NCBI RefSeq assembly: GCF_900107015.1
Contig: NZ_FNOI01000004.1
Coordinates: 248,001 to 312,000, forward strand
Direction: 5' to 3'
DNA: 64,000 nt
Source of the DNA: Litoreibacter albidus
GTDB taxonomy: Bacteria; Pseudomonadota; Alphaproteobacteria; Rhodobacterales; Rhodobacteraceae
A program made the translations under genes and the position numbers. Positions 18,964 to 27,986 of the stretch are shown in pieces. The notes below the pieces were generated by a model, which was not told where the DNA came from, did no database searches, and worked only from the letters and a program-made list of their open reading frames with translations. Position 1 is the stretch's first letter; every line of letters starts with the position of its first letter.

Positions 18964-20468
18964 TAATCAGTAACCGCCTGTGGTTTTTTCAAGATGTTGC
19001 GCAGGAACATGGGAGCCACGAAGCCTGCAATTGCCGCGATCCACAGCCCAATCGCGATAGGGCTGGAGAACAGATACATCGCGTCGCCATCCGACAGCGT
19101 CATGGCACGGCGCAAAGCGTCTTCCATGTTGCCGCCCAAGAGGATGCCCAGAATGACCGGAACCGTCGGAATATCGAGCTTGCGCAGGATATATCCCAAT
19201 GCCCCGAAGCCGACCATCATCAGCAGGTCAAAGTAGCTGCCCGACAGCGAATAGATGCCGACGAAGGAAATCATCGTCACACCCGGAAGCAAGATCCACG
19301 CGGGAACCATCAGGATTTTAACGAAGACCTTCACCATCGGCACATTCATCAAGAGCAACACGATGTTGGCGATCAACAGCGATGCGATCAGGCCCCAAAC
19401 CACCTCTGGACGGTCCGTGAATAACGTCGGACCGGGGGTGATGTTCAGCGTCATCAACAGCGCAAGTAGCACAGCCGTGGTACCAGATCCCGGCACGCCG
19501 AGCGTCAGCATTGGCACCAAAGCCCCGCCGGCAGCCGCGTTGTTACCGGCCTCTGGCGCTGCGACCCCTTTGGGAACGCCTGTGCCGAAGCCACCTTTTT
19601 CACCAGCTATAGATTTCTCTGTCATGTAGGCCATGAAGGAACCCAGCGACGCCCCTGCCCCCGGCAAGATGCCCGCGACGAAGCCCACACCGGAGGAGCG
19701 CAGCATGGTCCATTTGGTTTCCCAAATGTCGGCCCAAGGAACGCGCACCTTGTCGAGCTTTACGCCGATGGACGACCCTTTGCCGTGGCTTTCGATGAAG
19801 AAGAACACCTCTGCGATGGCGAAGAGACCAACGATTGCCACAAGGAAATCGACACCATCATAGAGGTGCAGATTGCCGCCCGTCAGACGCGGCAGGCCGG
19901 ACGAAGAATCCACGCCGATTGTCGCAATGCCAAGGCCGATACAAGCCGCAAGCGCGGCTTTGGCTTGGTTGTTGGAGGCCATGCCACCAAGGGTGCAAAA
20001 CGCCAGTAGGTAGAGCGCGAAATATTCGGCAGGGCCAAACAGGAAGGCCACACGCGCCAAGGACGGCGCCAGCAGCATAAGGCCGATGGTTGCCAAGAAC
20101 GCGCCCACGAAAGATGCGACACCGGACAAAACCAGTGCGTCGCCTGCGCGGCCTTGTTTGGCCATCGGGTACCCGTCGAGGGTTGTCATCAATGCAGGCT
20201 CATCACCTGGAATGTTCAGCAGGATGGACGAAATCCGCCCGCCATACATCGCGCCGTAGTAGACAGAAGTCATCAGCACCAAGGCGCTGGTGGCGTCAAG
20301 GCCAAGGGTGAAGGTGATGGGGATCAGGATCGCCACGCCGTTCGACGGGCCAAGCCCCGGCAGCGCGCCGATGATGGTGCCCAAAAAGCAGCCGCAAACG
20401 GCCAGAAACAGAGTGAAGGGCGACAGCGCGACGCCGAAGCCCAGCGCGAGGTTTGAAAGAATATCCAT
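18963..20468 (-). CDS. tctA: Tripartite tricarboxylate transporter, large membrane subunit
   Basis: A 501-residue TctA-type permease with about twelve membrane segments. Family motifs are present: GTIIGALPGLGPSNG near residue 33, a matching glycine-rich repeat GFVAGILPGAGASLGSFMAY in the second half, and GVAAPEAGNNAAAGGALVPML. It moves an organic acid, powered by the ion gradient and delivered by TctC. It starts six bases after tctB ends. The glycine-rich loops follow the TctA form. The substrate is undetermined. Confidence 0.95.
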   Translation of the reverse strand: MDILSNLALGFGVALSPFTLFLAVCGCFLGTIIGALPGLGPSNGVAILIPITFTLGLDATSALVLMTSVYYGAMYGGRISSILLNIPGDEPALMTTLDGYPMAKQGRAGDALVLSGVASFVGAFLATIGLMLLAPSLARVAFLFGPAEYFALYLLAFCTLGGMASNNQAKAALAACIGLGIATIGVDSSSGLPRLTGGNLHLYDGVDFLVAIVGLFAIAEVFFFIESHGKGSSIGVKLDKVRVPWADIWETKWTMLRSSGVGFVAGILPGAGASLGSFMAYMTEKSIAGEKGGFGTGVPKGVAAPEAGNNAAAGGALVPMLTLGVPGSGTTAVLLALLMTLNITPGPTLFTDRPEVVWGLIASLLIANIVLLLMNVPMVKVFVKILMVPAWILLPGVTMISFVGIYSLSGSYFDLLMMVGFGALGYILRKLDIPTVPVILGILLGGNMEDALRRAMTLSDGDAMYLFSSPIAIGLWIAAIAGFVAPMFLRNILKKPQAVTD

Positions 20469-20474
20469 ATCAGG

Positions 20475-20963
20475 TCAGTGCCCCACGAACGGAATAAGAA
20501 TTGAAATCGCGTCCCACAGTTTCGCGGGCGTCGGAATTCGGTAGGCAACGATGTTGCCAAGACCCAGCGCGAACTTGAACAGCACGAACAGACCCAGCGA
20601 CAACCCGACCCCTGCAATCATTGCAGGCTTGGCGTTGGGTGAGATCTGATAGCTCAGGATAGCGGCGGCGAACGCTGTCGGCACAATGAAGCCCAAGGGC
20701 GTCAAAAGCACGGCGTAGACCGACAACACCAACACGGCGATACCCATGGACACCCAAGAGCCTGCGGCGGGCCAATCGGGCTCCGGATCAGGTTTGAACA
20801 AAAGAAACAACGAACTCACCGCAGCAACCCCACCGATCAACATCGGAAACAGTTTTGGCAGGTACTCGCCCGAGAAAAGGTTCGTCTGGATCTGAGTAGC
20901 GGCCGCGAGATACGCGACCGCCGTTATCAGAGTGACCAGACCAAATATCCGGTCAGACGCCAT
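20475..20963 (-). CDS. tctB: Tripartite tricarboxylate transporter, small membrane subunit
   Basis: A 162-residue TctB protein with four membrane segments and the usual short cytoplasmic start (MASDRIFGLVTLITAVAYL). It partners TctA in the membrane. TctB proteins are poorly conserved, and the call rests on size, membrane layout and position. Its ATG overlaps the tctC stop (TAATG). Confidence 0.9.
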   Translation of the reverse strand: MASDRIFGLVTLITAVAYLAAATQIQTNLFSGEYLPKLFPMLIGGVAAVSSLFLLFKPDPEPDWPAAGSWVSMGIAVLVLSVYAVLLTPLGFIVPTAFAAAILSYQISPNAKPAMIAGVGLSLGLFVLFKFALGLGNIVAYRIPTPAKLWDAISILIPFVGH

Positions 20964-21931
20964 TACTGGATAACTCCCAGTTCTTTGGACATCGCATTGA
21001 TGTCGGAGACCAGACCGTCAACATAAGCTTGGAAATCGCCACCAACCTTGGTGAACGGTGCCAAACCGTTGTCTGTCATGGCTTGCGCCCACTCTGGGCT
21101 GTCTGCAACTTGCTGCAACTTGCCGGCCCATTCGTCGAACTTCTCGTCAGAGATGTCTTTTGGGACATAGAGGCCACGCCAGTTTACTGCGACCACATCG
21201 AAGCCCTGCTCTTTTGCAGTCGGGATGTCGTCGAAGCCCGGAACGCGCTCTTCAGTCAGAACTGCGATAACGCGGATGTCACCGTTGGACAGGAACGACA
21301 CAACTTCGGACATGTCACCGGTCATTGCTTGGGTGAAGCCACCCACGGTTTGTGTGATCGCATCTGCGCCGCCGTCAACGCCGATGTATTTCACCTTGGT
21401 GATGTCGGTGAAGCCGCCCTCTTTGAGGATCATCAGTGGTTTCAGGTGGTCAAACCCGCCCACGGCAGAGCCGCCAGCGAACGCCACGGAACCGGGATCG
21501 GCTTTGATGGCCTCAACCATGTCGCCCAAAGTTTGGAACGGGCTGTCAGCCGCAACAACGATAACGCCCGGATCGGCACCGATTGCACCAACAAAGCGAA
21601 CTTGGTCGGCAGTCATGCCGGCGTAGGCGTTTTGGGCCAGACGAGTTGTCGTCGCAGAGGACGCCGCCACGATCAGGTCACCGTCGTCAGAGCGCTCGGA
21701 CACAACGTGGTTGTAGGCAAGACCGCCACCGGCGCCAGGCATGTTTGTCACTTGGACAGGCTTATCGACGGCTTTGATGTCATACATGATCTTGCCGATT
21801 TGACGGCAAGTGAAGTCCCAACCGCCACCTGGGTTAGCAGGTGCGATGCATTCAGCAGCAGAGATTGCGGTGGTAGCCGACAGGCCAAGTACGGCACTCG
21901 TCATGAGCGCCTTAAAAAGACGGTTTGTCAT
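20963..21931 (-). CDS. tctC: Tripartite tricarboxylate transporter, periplasmic binding protein
   Basis: A 322-residue TctC/BugT-type solute receptor. The signal peptide (MTNRLFKALMTSAVLGLSATTAISA) is followed by a mature domain beginning ECIAPANPGGGWDFTCRQIG, the ligand-site loop of this family. A second ligand loop is near FVGAIGADPGVIVVAADSPF. The start was chosen for the TCCTCC complement (GGAGGA) just upstream and for the signal peptide; 17 codons of open frame extend further upstream. It heads the operon tctC-tctB-tctA-atuA-DUF4387-gntR. BugT receptors bind citrate, other di- or tricarboxylates, or small amides, so the ligand is open. Confidence 0.93.
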   Translation of the reverse strand: MTNRLFKALMTSAVLGLSATTAISAAECIAPANPGGGWDFTCRQIGKIMYDIKAVDKPVQVTNMPGAGGGLAYNHVVSERSDDGDLIVAASSATTTRLAQNAYAGMTADQVRFVGAIGADPGVIVVAADSPFQTLGDMVEAIKADPGSVAFAGGSAVGGFDHLKPLMILKEGGFTDITKVKYIGVDGGADAITQTVGGFTQAMTGDMSEVVSFLSNGDIRVIAVLTEERVPGFDDIPTAKEQGFDVVAVNWRGLYVPKDISDEKFDEWAGKLQQVADSPEWAQAMTDNGLAPFTKVGGDFQAYVDGLVSDINAMSKELGVIQ

Positions 21932-21989
21932 AGTTTCCTCCCATTTGACATGGCGGGTTTCCCCGCACATGGTCCCAACCAAACGCTGA

Positions 21990-22011
21990 AACCTGACACG
22001 AACCTGTCACG
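21990..22011. promoter_or_regulatory. Tandem 11-bp repeat between tctC and tctD
   Basis: AACCTGACACG and AACCTGTCACG lie back to back, 10 of 11 bases identical, in the 102-base divergent region. Direct repeats of one helical turn are typical for OmpR-type response regulators, so this is the best candidate TctD site. It is 59 bases from the tctC start and 23 bases from the tctD start, able to act on both. Confidence 0.6.
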
Positions 22012-22033
22012 CAGCTCAAAAGGCCACAATCCC

Positions 22034-22699
22034 ATGCGCTATTTGCTGATTGAAGATAACCACAAGCTTGCGGGTGCCGTTGTGGAGCGCCTGCAATTGG
22101 ATGGGCACGCCGTGGATCACGCGGACCGGCTGGACGCGGCAAGCGCCTGCATGGACGTTGCGGATTACGACCTGATTTTATTGGATATTATGCTGCCTGA
22201 CGGGGACGGTCGCGATTTTTTGCAGCGCCAGCGCCGCGCCGAAAAACGCACGCCGGTGATCGTGATTACCGCGCGTTCTGCGGTGTCGGACCGCATCTCT
22301 TTGCTGGATTTGGGCGCCGATGATTATATTACAAAACCCTTCGATTTTGCCGAGCTGGAAGCGCGCTGTCGCGCCGTTTTGCGCCGCCAAGGCGGCGTTG
22401 CTGACAACCAGAAGGTGTTCGAGGGGACCGTTTTGAACCTGACGACCGGCGAATTGCAGTTTGGTGATTCTTCCACCAACCTGCGGAACCGCGAATTGCG
22501 CCTGTTGGAGGTCTTCTTTGGCGCACCGAACCAAGTTTTTTCCAAGTCGCACCTGATTGACCGCATGTTTTCACTGTCCGACGAAGCATCGGAAAACGCG
22601 ATTGAGGTCTATGTGGCCCGCTTGCGCAAGCGACTGGAAGGCTCCGGCGCGCGTATCGAGACGGTGCGCGGGCTTGGCTACCGTATGATTGCCGCATGA
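22034..22699 (+). CDS. tctD: Response regulator, OmpR family (TctD-like)
   Basis: A 221-residue response regulator. The receiver domain has the acidic pair at E7-D8, the phosphorylated aspartate at D51 (LILLDIMLPDGDG) and the conserved lysine near residue 101 in DDYITKPF. A C-terminal winged helix (about 125-220) ends with ETVRGLGYRMIAA. The ATG chosen gives the canonical RYLLIEDN start. It overlaps tctE by four bases and is divergent from tctCBA, the usual arrangement in which the pair turns on tricarboxylate uptake. Confidence 0.92.
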   Translation: MRYLLIEDNHKLAGAVVERLQLDGHAVDHADRLDAASACMDVADYDLILLDIMLPDGDGRDFLQRQRRAEKRTPVIVITARSAVSDRISLLDLGADDYITKPFDFAELEARCRAVLRRQGGVADNQKVFEGTVLNLTTGELQFGDSSTNLRNRELRLLEVFFGAPNQVFSKSHLIDRMFSLSDEASENAIEVYVARLRKRLEGSGARIETVRGLGYRMIAA

Positions 22700-24069
22700 C
22701 GCGCCCTACCTCCATTCGCAGACGGCTGTTCTATCAACTTGCCATTGTGGCGGCGGTGCTGTCGCTGGCGTTTGTGATGGTCGTGCGCGGCGTTGCATCG
22801 CGCGCCGCTGAGGGCACGCAGGACGACATCCTCGCCGCATCGGCCACCGCGATTGCGGACAGCCTGAGTTCGGAGCAAGGCGAAGTGACGCTGGAGCTGC
22901 CCTACTCCGCCTTGTCGATGCTTGGCACCATCAACGAAGACCGCGTGTTCTACCGTGTCACTGTGGAGGGGGAGACGCTAACCGGCTACCCCGACCTTCC
23001 CGTCAGCAACCTGCCAACGCGCATAGACACGCCCGCGTTCTCAACGGAGTTTTACCGCGGCGATGAGGTTCGCCTGTCGTCTATTCTGCGCCGCGTCAGC
23101 AACACGGCCACCGGCTCTCGCGTGGTTGTGACCGTGGCGCAAACGCGATCCGGCCTTGCCGCGATCACCCAGCGCATCACCATTACGGCTACAGGCGTGG
23201 GGCTGCTGTTCTTCCTGTTGGCCACGACCTTGTCGCTGCTTGCCGCGAATTCCGCGCTGCGCCCGCTGCGCCGCATGACGGGCGCGGTGACGCGGCGCGG
23301 ACCGTCGGACCTGCGCCCTGTGACCGCCGAGACCCCCGCCGAGCTTGCCCCGCTGGTTGATGCGTTGAACTCGTTCATGGCCCGCCTGCGGTCATCCTTA
23401 TCGCGCACGGAAGACCTGATCACCGAGGCCGCGCACCGTGTTCGCACGCCACTTGCCACCGTGCGCACGCAGGCGGAAGTGACACACCGCAAACTGAACA
23501 AGCCAGAGCACAAGCAAGCCATCCGCGACATGATCCGCGCGATTGACGAAAGCTCCCGCTCCGCAGGGCAAATTCTGGACCATGCAATGGTCACTTTTCG
23601 CGCTGACAGCTTGGCGCTGGACCCGCTGGACCTTGTCGCGTTGACCACGGAAACCTGCGACCGCCTTGCGCCAACGGCTGATTTGAAAGACATCGCCTTT
23701 GTCCGCCGCCTGCCCGCTGGCCCTGTGACCTTCAAAGGGGACGGCATCATGCTACAGGCCGCGCTGCACAACATCCTTGATAACGCGATCAAGTATTCCC
23801 CCGAAGACAGCGACATCACTATCCGCATCGACGTGTCTTCTGACATCAAGCTGTCTATAGAGGATCAGGGCTGGGGGTTTGGCGACGCGGATTTGACAAG
23901 CCTTACCAATCGGTATTCGCGCGGGTCCAACGTGGGCGACGTCGTGGGCTCCGGCCTTGGCCTGACAATCGCCGACGAAGTGGCGCGCGCGCACGGCGGC
24001 ACATTGGAGCTATCCCACAGCATGGAAGGACAAGGCGCATGCGTTTCGCTTATTTTGCCCTACGTTTGA
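22696..24069 (+). CDS. tctE: Sensor histidine kinase (TctE-like)
   Basis: A 457-residue membrane kinase. The first membrane helix is residues 11-32, a periplasmic sensor domain spans about 33-160 and the second helix about 162-185. A linker and the dimerisation helix follow, with the phosphorylated histidine H247 in EAAHRVRTPLATVR. The ATP domain has the N box around NILDNAIKYS and the G box GSGLGLTIADEV. It is expected to sense the TctCBA substrate in the periplasm, perhaps through the binding protein encoded next, which overlaps its 3' end by 31 bases. Confidence 0.92.
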   Translation: MTRPTSIRRRLFYQLAIVAAVLSLAFVMVVRGVASRAAEGTQDDILAASATAIADSLSSEQGEVTLELPYSALSMLGTINEDRVFYRVTVEGETLTGYPDLPVSNLPTRIDTPAFSTEFYRGDEVRLSSILRRVSNTATGSRVVVTVAQTRSGLAAITQRITITATGVGLLFFLLATTLSLLAANSALRPLRRMTGAVTRRGPSDLRPVTAETPAELAPLVDALNSFMARLRSSLSRTEDLITEAAHRVRTPLATVRTQAEVTHRKLNKPEHKQAIRDMIRAIDESSRSAGQILDHAMVTFRADSLALDPLDLVALTTETCDRLAPTADLKDIAFVRRLPAGPVTFKGDGIMLQAALHNILDNAIKYSPEDSDITIRIDVSSDIKLSIEDQGWGFGDADLTSLTNRYSRGSNVGDVVGSGLGLTIADEVARAHGGTLELSHSMEGQGACVSLILPYV

Positions 24070-25085
24070 TTGCAGCCACATGCCTGTGGATTAGCGCGGC
24101 ACTGGCCTATGAGATTGAGGACCACCAATATTACGCCGCGACTCCGGAGGTGTCGGTGCTGCGCATCATCTCCACCGCGGATCGCGGGGTGTTTGAACCG
24201 ATCATCGAGGCGTTCCAGGCGTCCAATGCGGGCATTTCCGTGGATTACACCATCGTCAGCGCGACCGACCTGATGCAAGCGATCTACACAGAGGGCGCAT
24301 CCTTTGACCTTGCCATATCTTCGGCGATGGATTTGCAAACGAAGCTGGCAAACGACGGCTACGCGCAAAGCTACGTGCCGCAACGCGCCGCCAGCCTGCC
24401 GGACTGGGCAATTTGGCGAAACCAGCTGTTTGCCTTCACGCAAGAGCCTGCGGTCATGGTTGTCTCGGACAAGTATTTCAAAGAGGGCGAGGCCCCGAAG
24501 ACCCGTGACGCGCTGATCGCGTTGCTGCGCGAAAACCCTGAGACCTTTCGCGGGCGCATTGGCACCTATGACGTGCGTCGGTCCGGATTCGGCTACCTGA
24601 TGGCAACGCAAGACAGCCGCACCTCCGAGACGTTCTGGCGGCTGACAGAAGTTATGGGCCGCCTTGATGCGCAGCTTTACTGCTGCTCCGGCGATATGAT
24701 CGCGGATGTCGCGTCTGGGAAGCTGGCGTTGGCGTATAATGTTTTGGGAAGCTACGCCGCGTCGGAGTTGGCGCATACGGACGGCTTTCACATCGTCGAA
24801 CTCACCGATTTTGTAAACGTCATGCTGCGCACCATCTTGATTCCGTCAAACGCACGGAATGTAAGCGACGCGCAGACGATGGTGGACTTCCTGATCTCTC
24901 TGCGCAGTCGGGCTGACCTTGTGCAGGCGTCCGGCCTGCCGCCCATCGACACTGGTGCGTTGCGCGACAATCCCGCCCTTCGGCCCATCCGGTTTGGCCC
25001 CGGCTTGCTGGTGTTTTTGGACCAGTTGAAGGAAAGCAAGTTCCTGCGCAGTTGGGAAAACTCCATCGTCCAAGAAACACCTTAG
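24039..25085 (+). CDS. Orphan periplasmic binding protein, Fe3+-ABC type
   Basis: A 348-residue exported protein. The signal peptide runs to about residue 23 (CLWISAALA-YEI), and a two-lobed type II binding fold follows, like that of iron or sulfate ABC receptors (VLRIISTADRGVFEPIIEAFQ, then FDLAISSAMDLQ). No permease or ATPase is encoded beside it. Because it overlaps the end of tctE by 31 bases and has its own GGAAGGA site within tctE, it is probably made with the kinase and serves as a sensing accessory rather than a transporter part. The ligand is unknown. Confidence 0.8.
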   Translation: MRFAYFALRLIAATCLWISAALAYEIEDHQYYAATPEVSVLRIISTADRGVFEPIIEAFQASNAGISVDYTIVSATDLMQAIYTEGASFDLAISSAMDLQTKLANDGYAQSYVPQRAASLPDWAIWRNQLFAFTQEPAVMVVSDKYFKEGEAPKTRDALIALLRENPETFRGRIGTYDVRRSGFGYLMATQDSRTSETFWRLTEVMGRLDAQLYCCSGDMIADVASGKLALAYNVLGSYAASELAHTDGFHIVELTDFVNVMLRTILIPSNARNVSDAQTMVDFLISLRSRADLVQASGLPPIDTGALRDNPALRPIRFGPGLLVFLDQLKESKFLRSWENSIVQETP

Positions 25086-25176
25086 CGGGTAGCACCAAGC
25101 CGACGTGTTTTACGTTGATGGCTACCTTAAAACGCATATGGTGGTGCGACGTCCCCAGAACAAAGCGCCGCGCCCT

Positions 25177-26505
25177 ATGCACCTTTCGACACTTGCCGCC
25201 CTTCTTACCTTCGCCACCGCGCACCCTCTGGCAGCCCAGCAACTTCCAGCGCCAATAGACGACAGCCTATATAGTGCGGTTGACTTGGAGGAGGCCAAGC
25301 TGGGGCAACTGCTGTTTTATGATCCGATCCTGTCGGGCAACCGTGACACCGCCTGCGCGACCTGCCACCACCCTGAATTCGGCACCTCCGACGGAGTATC
25401 CCTGTCGTTCGGCGACGGCGGACTGGGGCTAGGCGAGCGCCGCCGCGCGGATATAAAAAACATGCCGGAGGAACGTATCCCCCGAAACTCCCCCAGCTTG
25501 TTCAACCTTGGCGCGCGGGAATTCAGTGTCCTGTTTCACGACGGGCGGTTGGAGGCGGACGCGACACAACCGAGCGGGCTGCGCACGCCCTTGGACGCCG
25601 ACATGGTGACGGGGTTTGCCTCTGTTTTGTCGGCGCAAACCATGTTCCCCGTGCTGAGCCGCGACGAGATGGCGGGCTCCCACCGCGAAAACGACATTGC
25701 GCGCCTTGTCCGCCAAGGGATCATTACTGGCGAGGACGGTGCGTGGGGGCAGTTGGCGCGGCGCGTGGCAAGTATTAAGGCCTACGCCGATAGCTTTACC
25801 GCGCTTTACCCGCATGTTGACGATCCCGATGACATCGCCTTCACCGACATTTCCAACGCCATCGCCGCCTTCATCGCCTTTGAATGGCGGTCCGATACGG
25901 CGCCCTTTGACGCCGTCTTGCGCGATGAAACGGCACTAGAGGGGCAAGCGAAGCTGGGGATGGAGCTGTTTTACGGCGCGGCCAATTGTGCGAGCTGCCA
26001 CGCGGGACCGTTCCTGACCGACCACGGATTTCACGCGATGGGCGCGCCCCAAATCGGGCCCGGCAAAGCGGCGACCTTCGAGGCGCACCACAAGGACGAG
26101 GGGCGGTTTCGGGTCACAGGCCGCATGGAAGACTTGTATGCCTTCCGCACCCCATCCTTGCGTAATATCGCACTCACCGCGCCCTATGGGCACGCGGGCG
26201 GACACAGGGATTTGGGCCAGTTCATTGCCGACCACGCCGACCCTGCGCGAAGCTTGGCCAGTTACGACAGGGCGCAAGCGGTTTTGCCTGACTTCGAGGG
26301 GGACGATTTTGCGGTGATGGACGACCCGCAACAGGTGGCGGACATTGCCGCCGCCGTGCGAGCGGAGCCAGTGGATTTGACCGCGAATGAGATCGCGGCA
26401 CTTGTCGCGTTTTTGGACACCATGACGGACCCTGTCAGCCTTTCCGGCCGCTTGGGTATCCCTGAAGCAGTCCCCAGCGGGTTGACGGTACCACGTGTTG
26501 ACTAG
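25177..26505 (+). CDS. Di-heme cytochrome c peroxidase / MauG-like protein
   Basis: A 442-residue periplasmic protein with two CxxCH heme sites, CATCH near residue 60 and CASCH near residue 271, in the spacing of bacterial di-heme peroxidases. The family segments FRTPSLRNIALTAPYGHAG and, early, KLGQLLFYDPILSGNRDTACATCHHPEFG are present. Members reduce hydrogen peroxide or, as in MauG, oxidise protein side chains. The start with MHLSTLAALLTF was chosen because it begins the signal peptide; earlier in-frame starts would bury it. It converges on, and overlaps by four bases, the CRTAC1 protein, an arrangement that suggests a shared role. Confidence 0.88.
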   Translation: MHLSTLAALLTFATAHPLAAQQLPAPIDDSLYSAVDLEEAKLGQLLFYDPILSGNRDTACATCHHPEFGTSDGVSLSFGDGGLGLGERRRADIKNMPEERIPRNSPSLFNLGAREFSVLFHDGRLEADATQPSGLRTPLDADMVTGFASVLSAQTMFPVLSRDEMAGSHRENDIARLVRQGIITGEDGAWGQLARRVASIKAYADSFTALYPHVDDPDDIAFTDISNAIAAFIAFEWRSDTAPFDAVLRDETALEGQAKLGMELFYGAANCASCHAGPFLTDHGFHAMGAPQIGPGKAATFEAHHKDEGRFRVTGRMEDLYAFRTPSLRNIALTAPYGHAGGHRDLGQFIADHADPARSLASYDRAQAVLPDFEGDDFAVMDDPQQVADIAAAVRAEPVDLTANEIAALVAFLDTMTDPVSLSGRLGIPEAVPSGLTVPRVD

Positions 26506-27986
26506 GGCTTATGGAGGGTGACGCTTTCACCCGCGACAGCCTCATGCGTCGAAGTCGTGCCGTCTGGCCACGTCACGTGGACTATCGCAACAGCGTCGTT
26601 ACCTAGGCCGAAATGACGGGGCAGCAGTTGGCCACCCGCGTGCCCGCCGCCTATCGTGTTTTGCATGGTCTGTGACATGCTTGGCGTTTCAACCCGTATC
26701 GTCGCCCCAACCGCATCACGGTTGCCGCCCGCCTGACGCAACGAGACCCTGAGCCAGTTTCTCGTGCCTTCGGTTTCATTGCGGTACAGTTCTAGCGGTG
26801 CGCGGCGGTTAGACACCACCAGATCAAGCCGCCCGTCCAGATCAAAGTCGGCGAATGCAGCGCCGCGCGCCCGCTCGAACGTGGCGACACCTGCGGCGTG
26901 CGCGGTCTCCGTGAATGTGCCGTCGGGGTTTTGCATCAACAGGTTATTCGGGTCCCGCGTCGCCATGCCGGGCATTTGGTCCACGTTGCCCTTGGCAATA
27001 AACAAATCCGGACGTCCATCGTTATCGACGTCGCCAAACTCCGCGTGCCAACCGGTGGAGGGGCGGCCGTCGCCCCCCACATGTGGGCGCTGCGAATACG
27101 TTCCAACCGCGAAATCGGCGGCAGTATAGACGCCATCCGCATCAGCGAATTGCAGCACCTGATCCCCCATAGAGGTGAGCATCACCTCGTCCAACCCGTC
27201 ACCGTTCAGGTCACGGCTGGCGATCCCCATGCCCCACAACGACACGTTGTTCCAACCGTCGGCAACTCCCAAAAAGCGACGCTCCGCGATGTCCCACATC
27301 TGTTCGTGCCCGCCCGAGACGTAGTAATGGCGGTCATTCGACAAGCGCAGCGTGGGGCGACCGCGCGCGTCGTTCGCCGCAAGAATGGACAAGGGGCAAA
27401 ACCCCGGCTTTAGGGCGTGAGAGGTGTAGCCCTGAGGGACTGGCCGCAAGATTGCGTTGTCGTCGCACGCCTCAAACGGGCCGTCAGGATCGGCGCGGTC
27501 AACGTAGTTGCCGATTGCCAAGGTCGGTCGGTTGTCGGCGCCTTCCCACCACGCTGTAAAGGCGGTTGACCAACTGTCGGAATGCGGGATGCCCAGGGTG
27601 TCCGTGGCATCGGTGAATTGGCAGTCCGGCCCACCGGTTAAAACGCGATTGTCCCCCACGCGCAGCACGAAAAGGTCCATAAATCCGTCCGCGTTTATGT
27701 CGATCGGATAGGCGCCAGTTACGCCGCGAACCTCGGGGATATCTGTTGCCGCAAAGGTGAAGTGGCCGGTATTGCGGATCATCTGGGCTGGGTTTTCACC
27801 CCCCGCCGCAAAAATGTCGGGCAGTGCGTCGCCGTTGCAGTCGAACACTGCGAGACCGCCGCCGACGAAGTGCTCCCACCCGCCGCCGTAAACATGGTGC
27901 GGCAGTCGGTCGGAGCGGTCGGTGAAAACAGGCTCCGCCACCGCCGAATGCGCGGTGAGCGCGACGAGCGTGGCAAGATACTTCAC
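26502..27986 (-). CDS. CRTAC1 family FG-GAP / ASPIC-UnbV repeat protein
   Basis: A 494-residue exported protein. After a short signal peptide come about six FG-GAP/VCBS-type repeats, each with a calcium-loop pattern such as FDCNGDALPDIFAAGG, DINADGFMDLFVLRVG, DLNGDGLDEVMLTSMG and DVDNDGRPDLFIAKGN, building a beta-propeller. The last 90 residues are an ASPIC/UnbV domain (NWLRVSLRQAGGNRDAVGATIRV). The family is often found with di-heme peroxidases, but its role is not established. The start overlaps the stop of the ROK repressor gene by four bases, so it is co-transcribed with xylR. Confidence 0.88.
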   Translation of the reverse strand: MKYLATLVALTAHSAVAEPVFTDRSDRLPHHVYGGGWEHFVGGGLAVFDCNGDALPDIFAAGGENPAQMIRNTGHFTFAATDIPEVRGVTGAYPIDINADGFMDLFVLRVGDNRVLTGGPDCQFTDATDTLGIPHSDSWSTAFTAWWEGADNRPTLAIGNYVDRADPDGPFEACDDNAILRPVPQGYTSHALKPGFCPLSILAANDARGRPTLRLSNDRHYYVSGGHEQMWDIAERRFLGVADGWNNVSLWGMGIASRDLNGDGLDEVMLTSMGDQVLQFADADGVYTAADFAVGTYSQRPHVGGDGRPSTGWHAEFGDVDNDGRPDLFIAKGNVDQMPGMATRDPNNLLMQNPDGTFTETAHAAGVATFERARGAAFADFDLDGRLDLVVSNRRAPLELYRNETEGTRNWLRVSLRQAGGNRDAVGATIRVETPSMSQTMQNTIGGGHAGGQLLPRHFGLGNDAVAIVHVTWPDGTTSTHEAVAGESVTLHKP

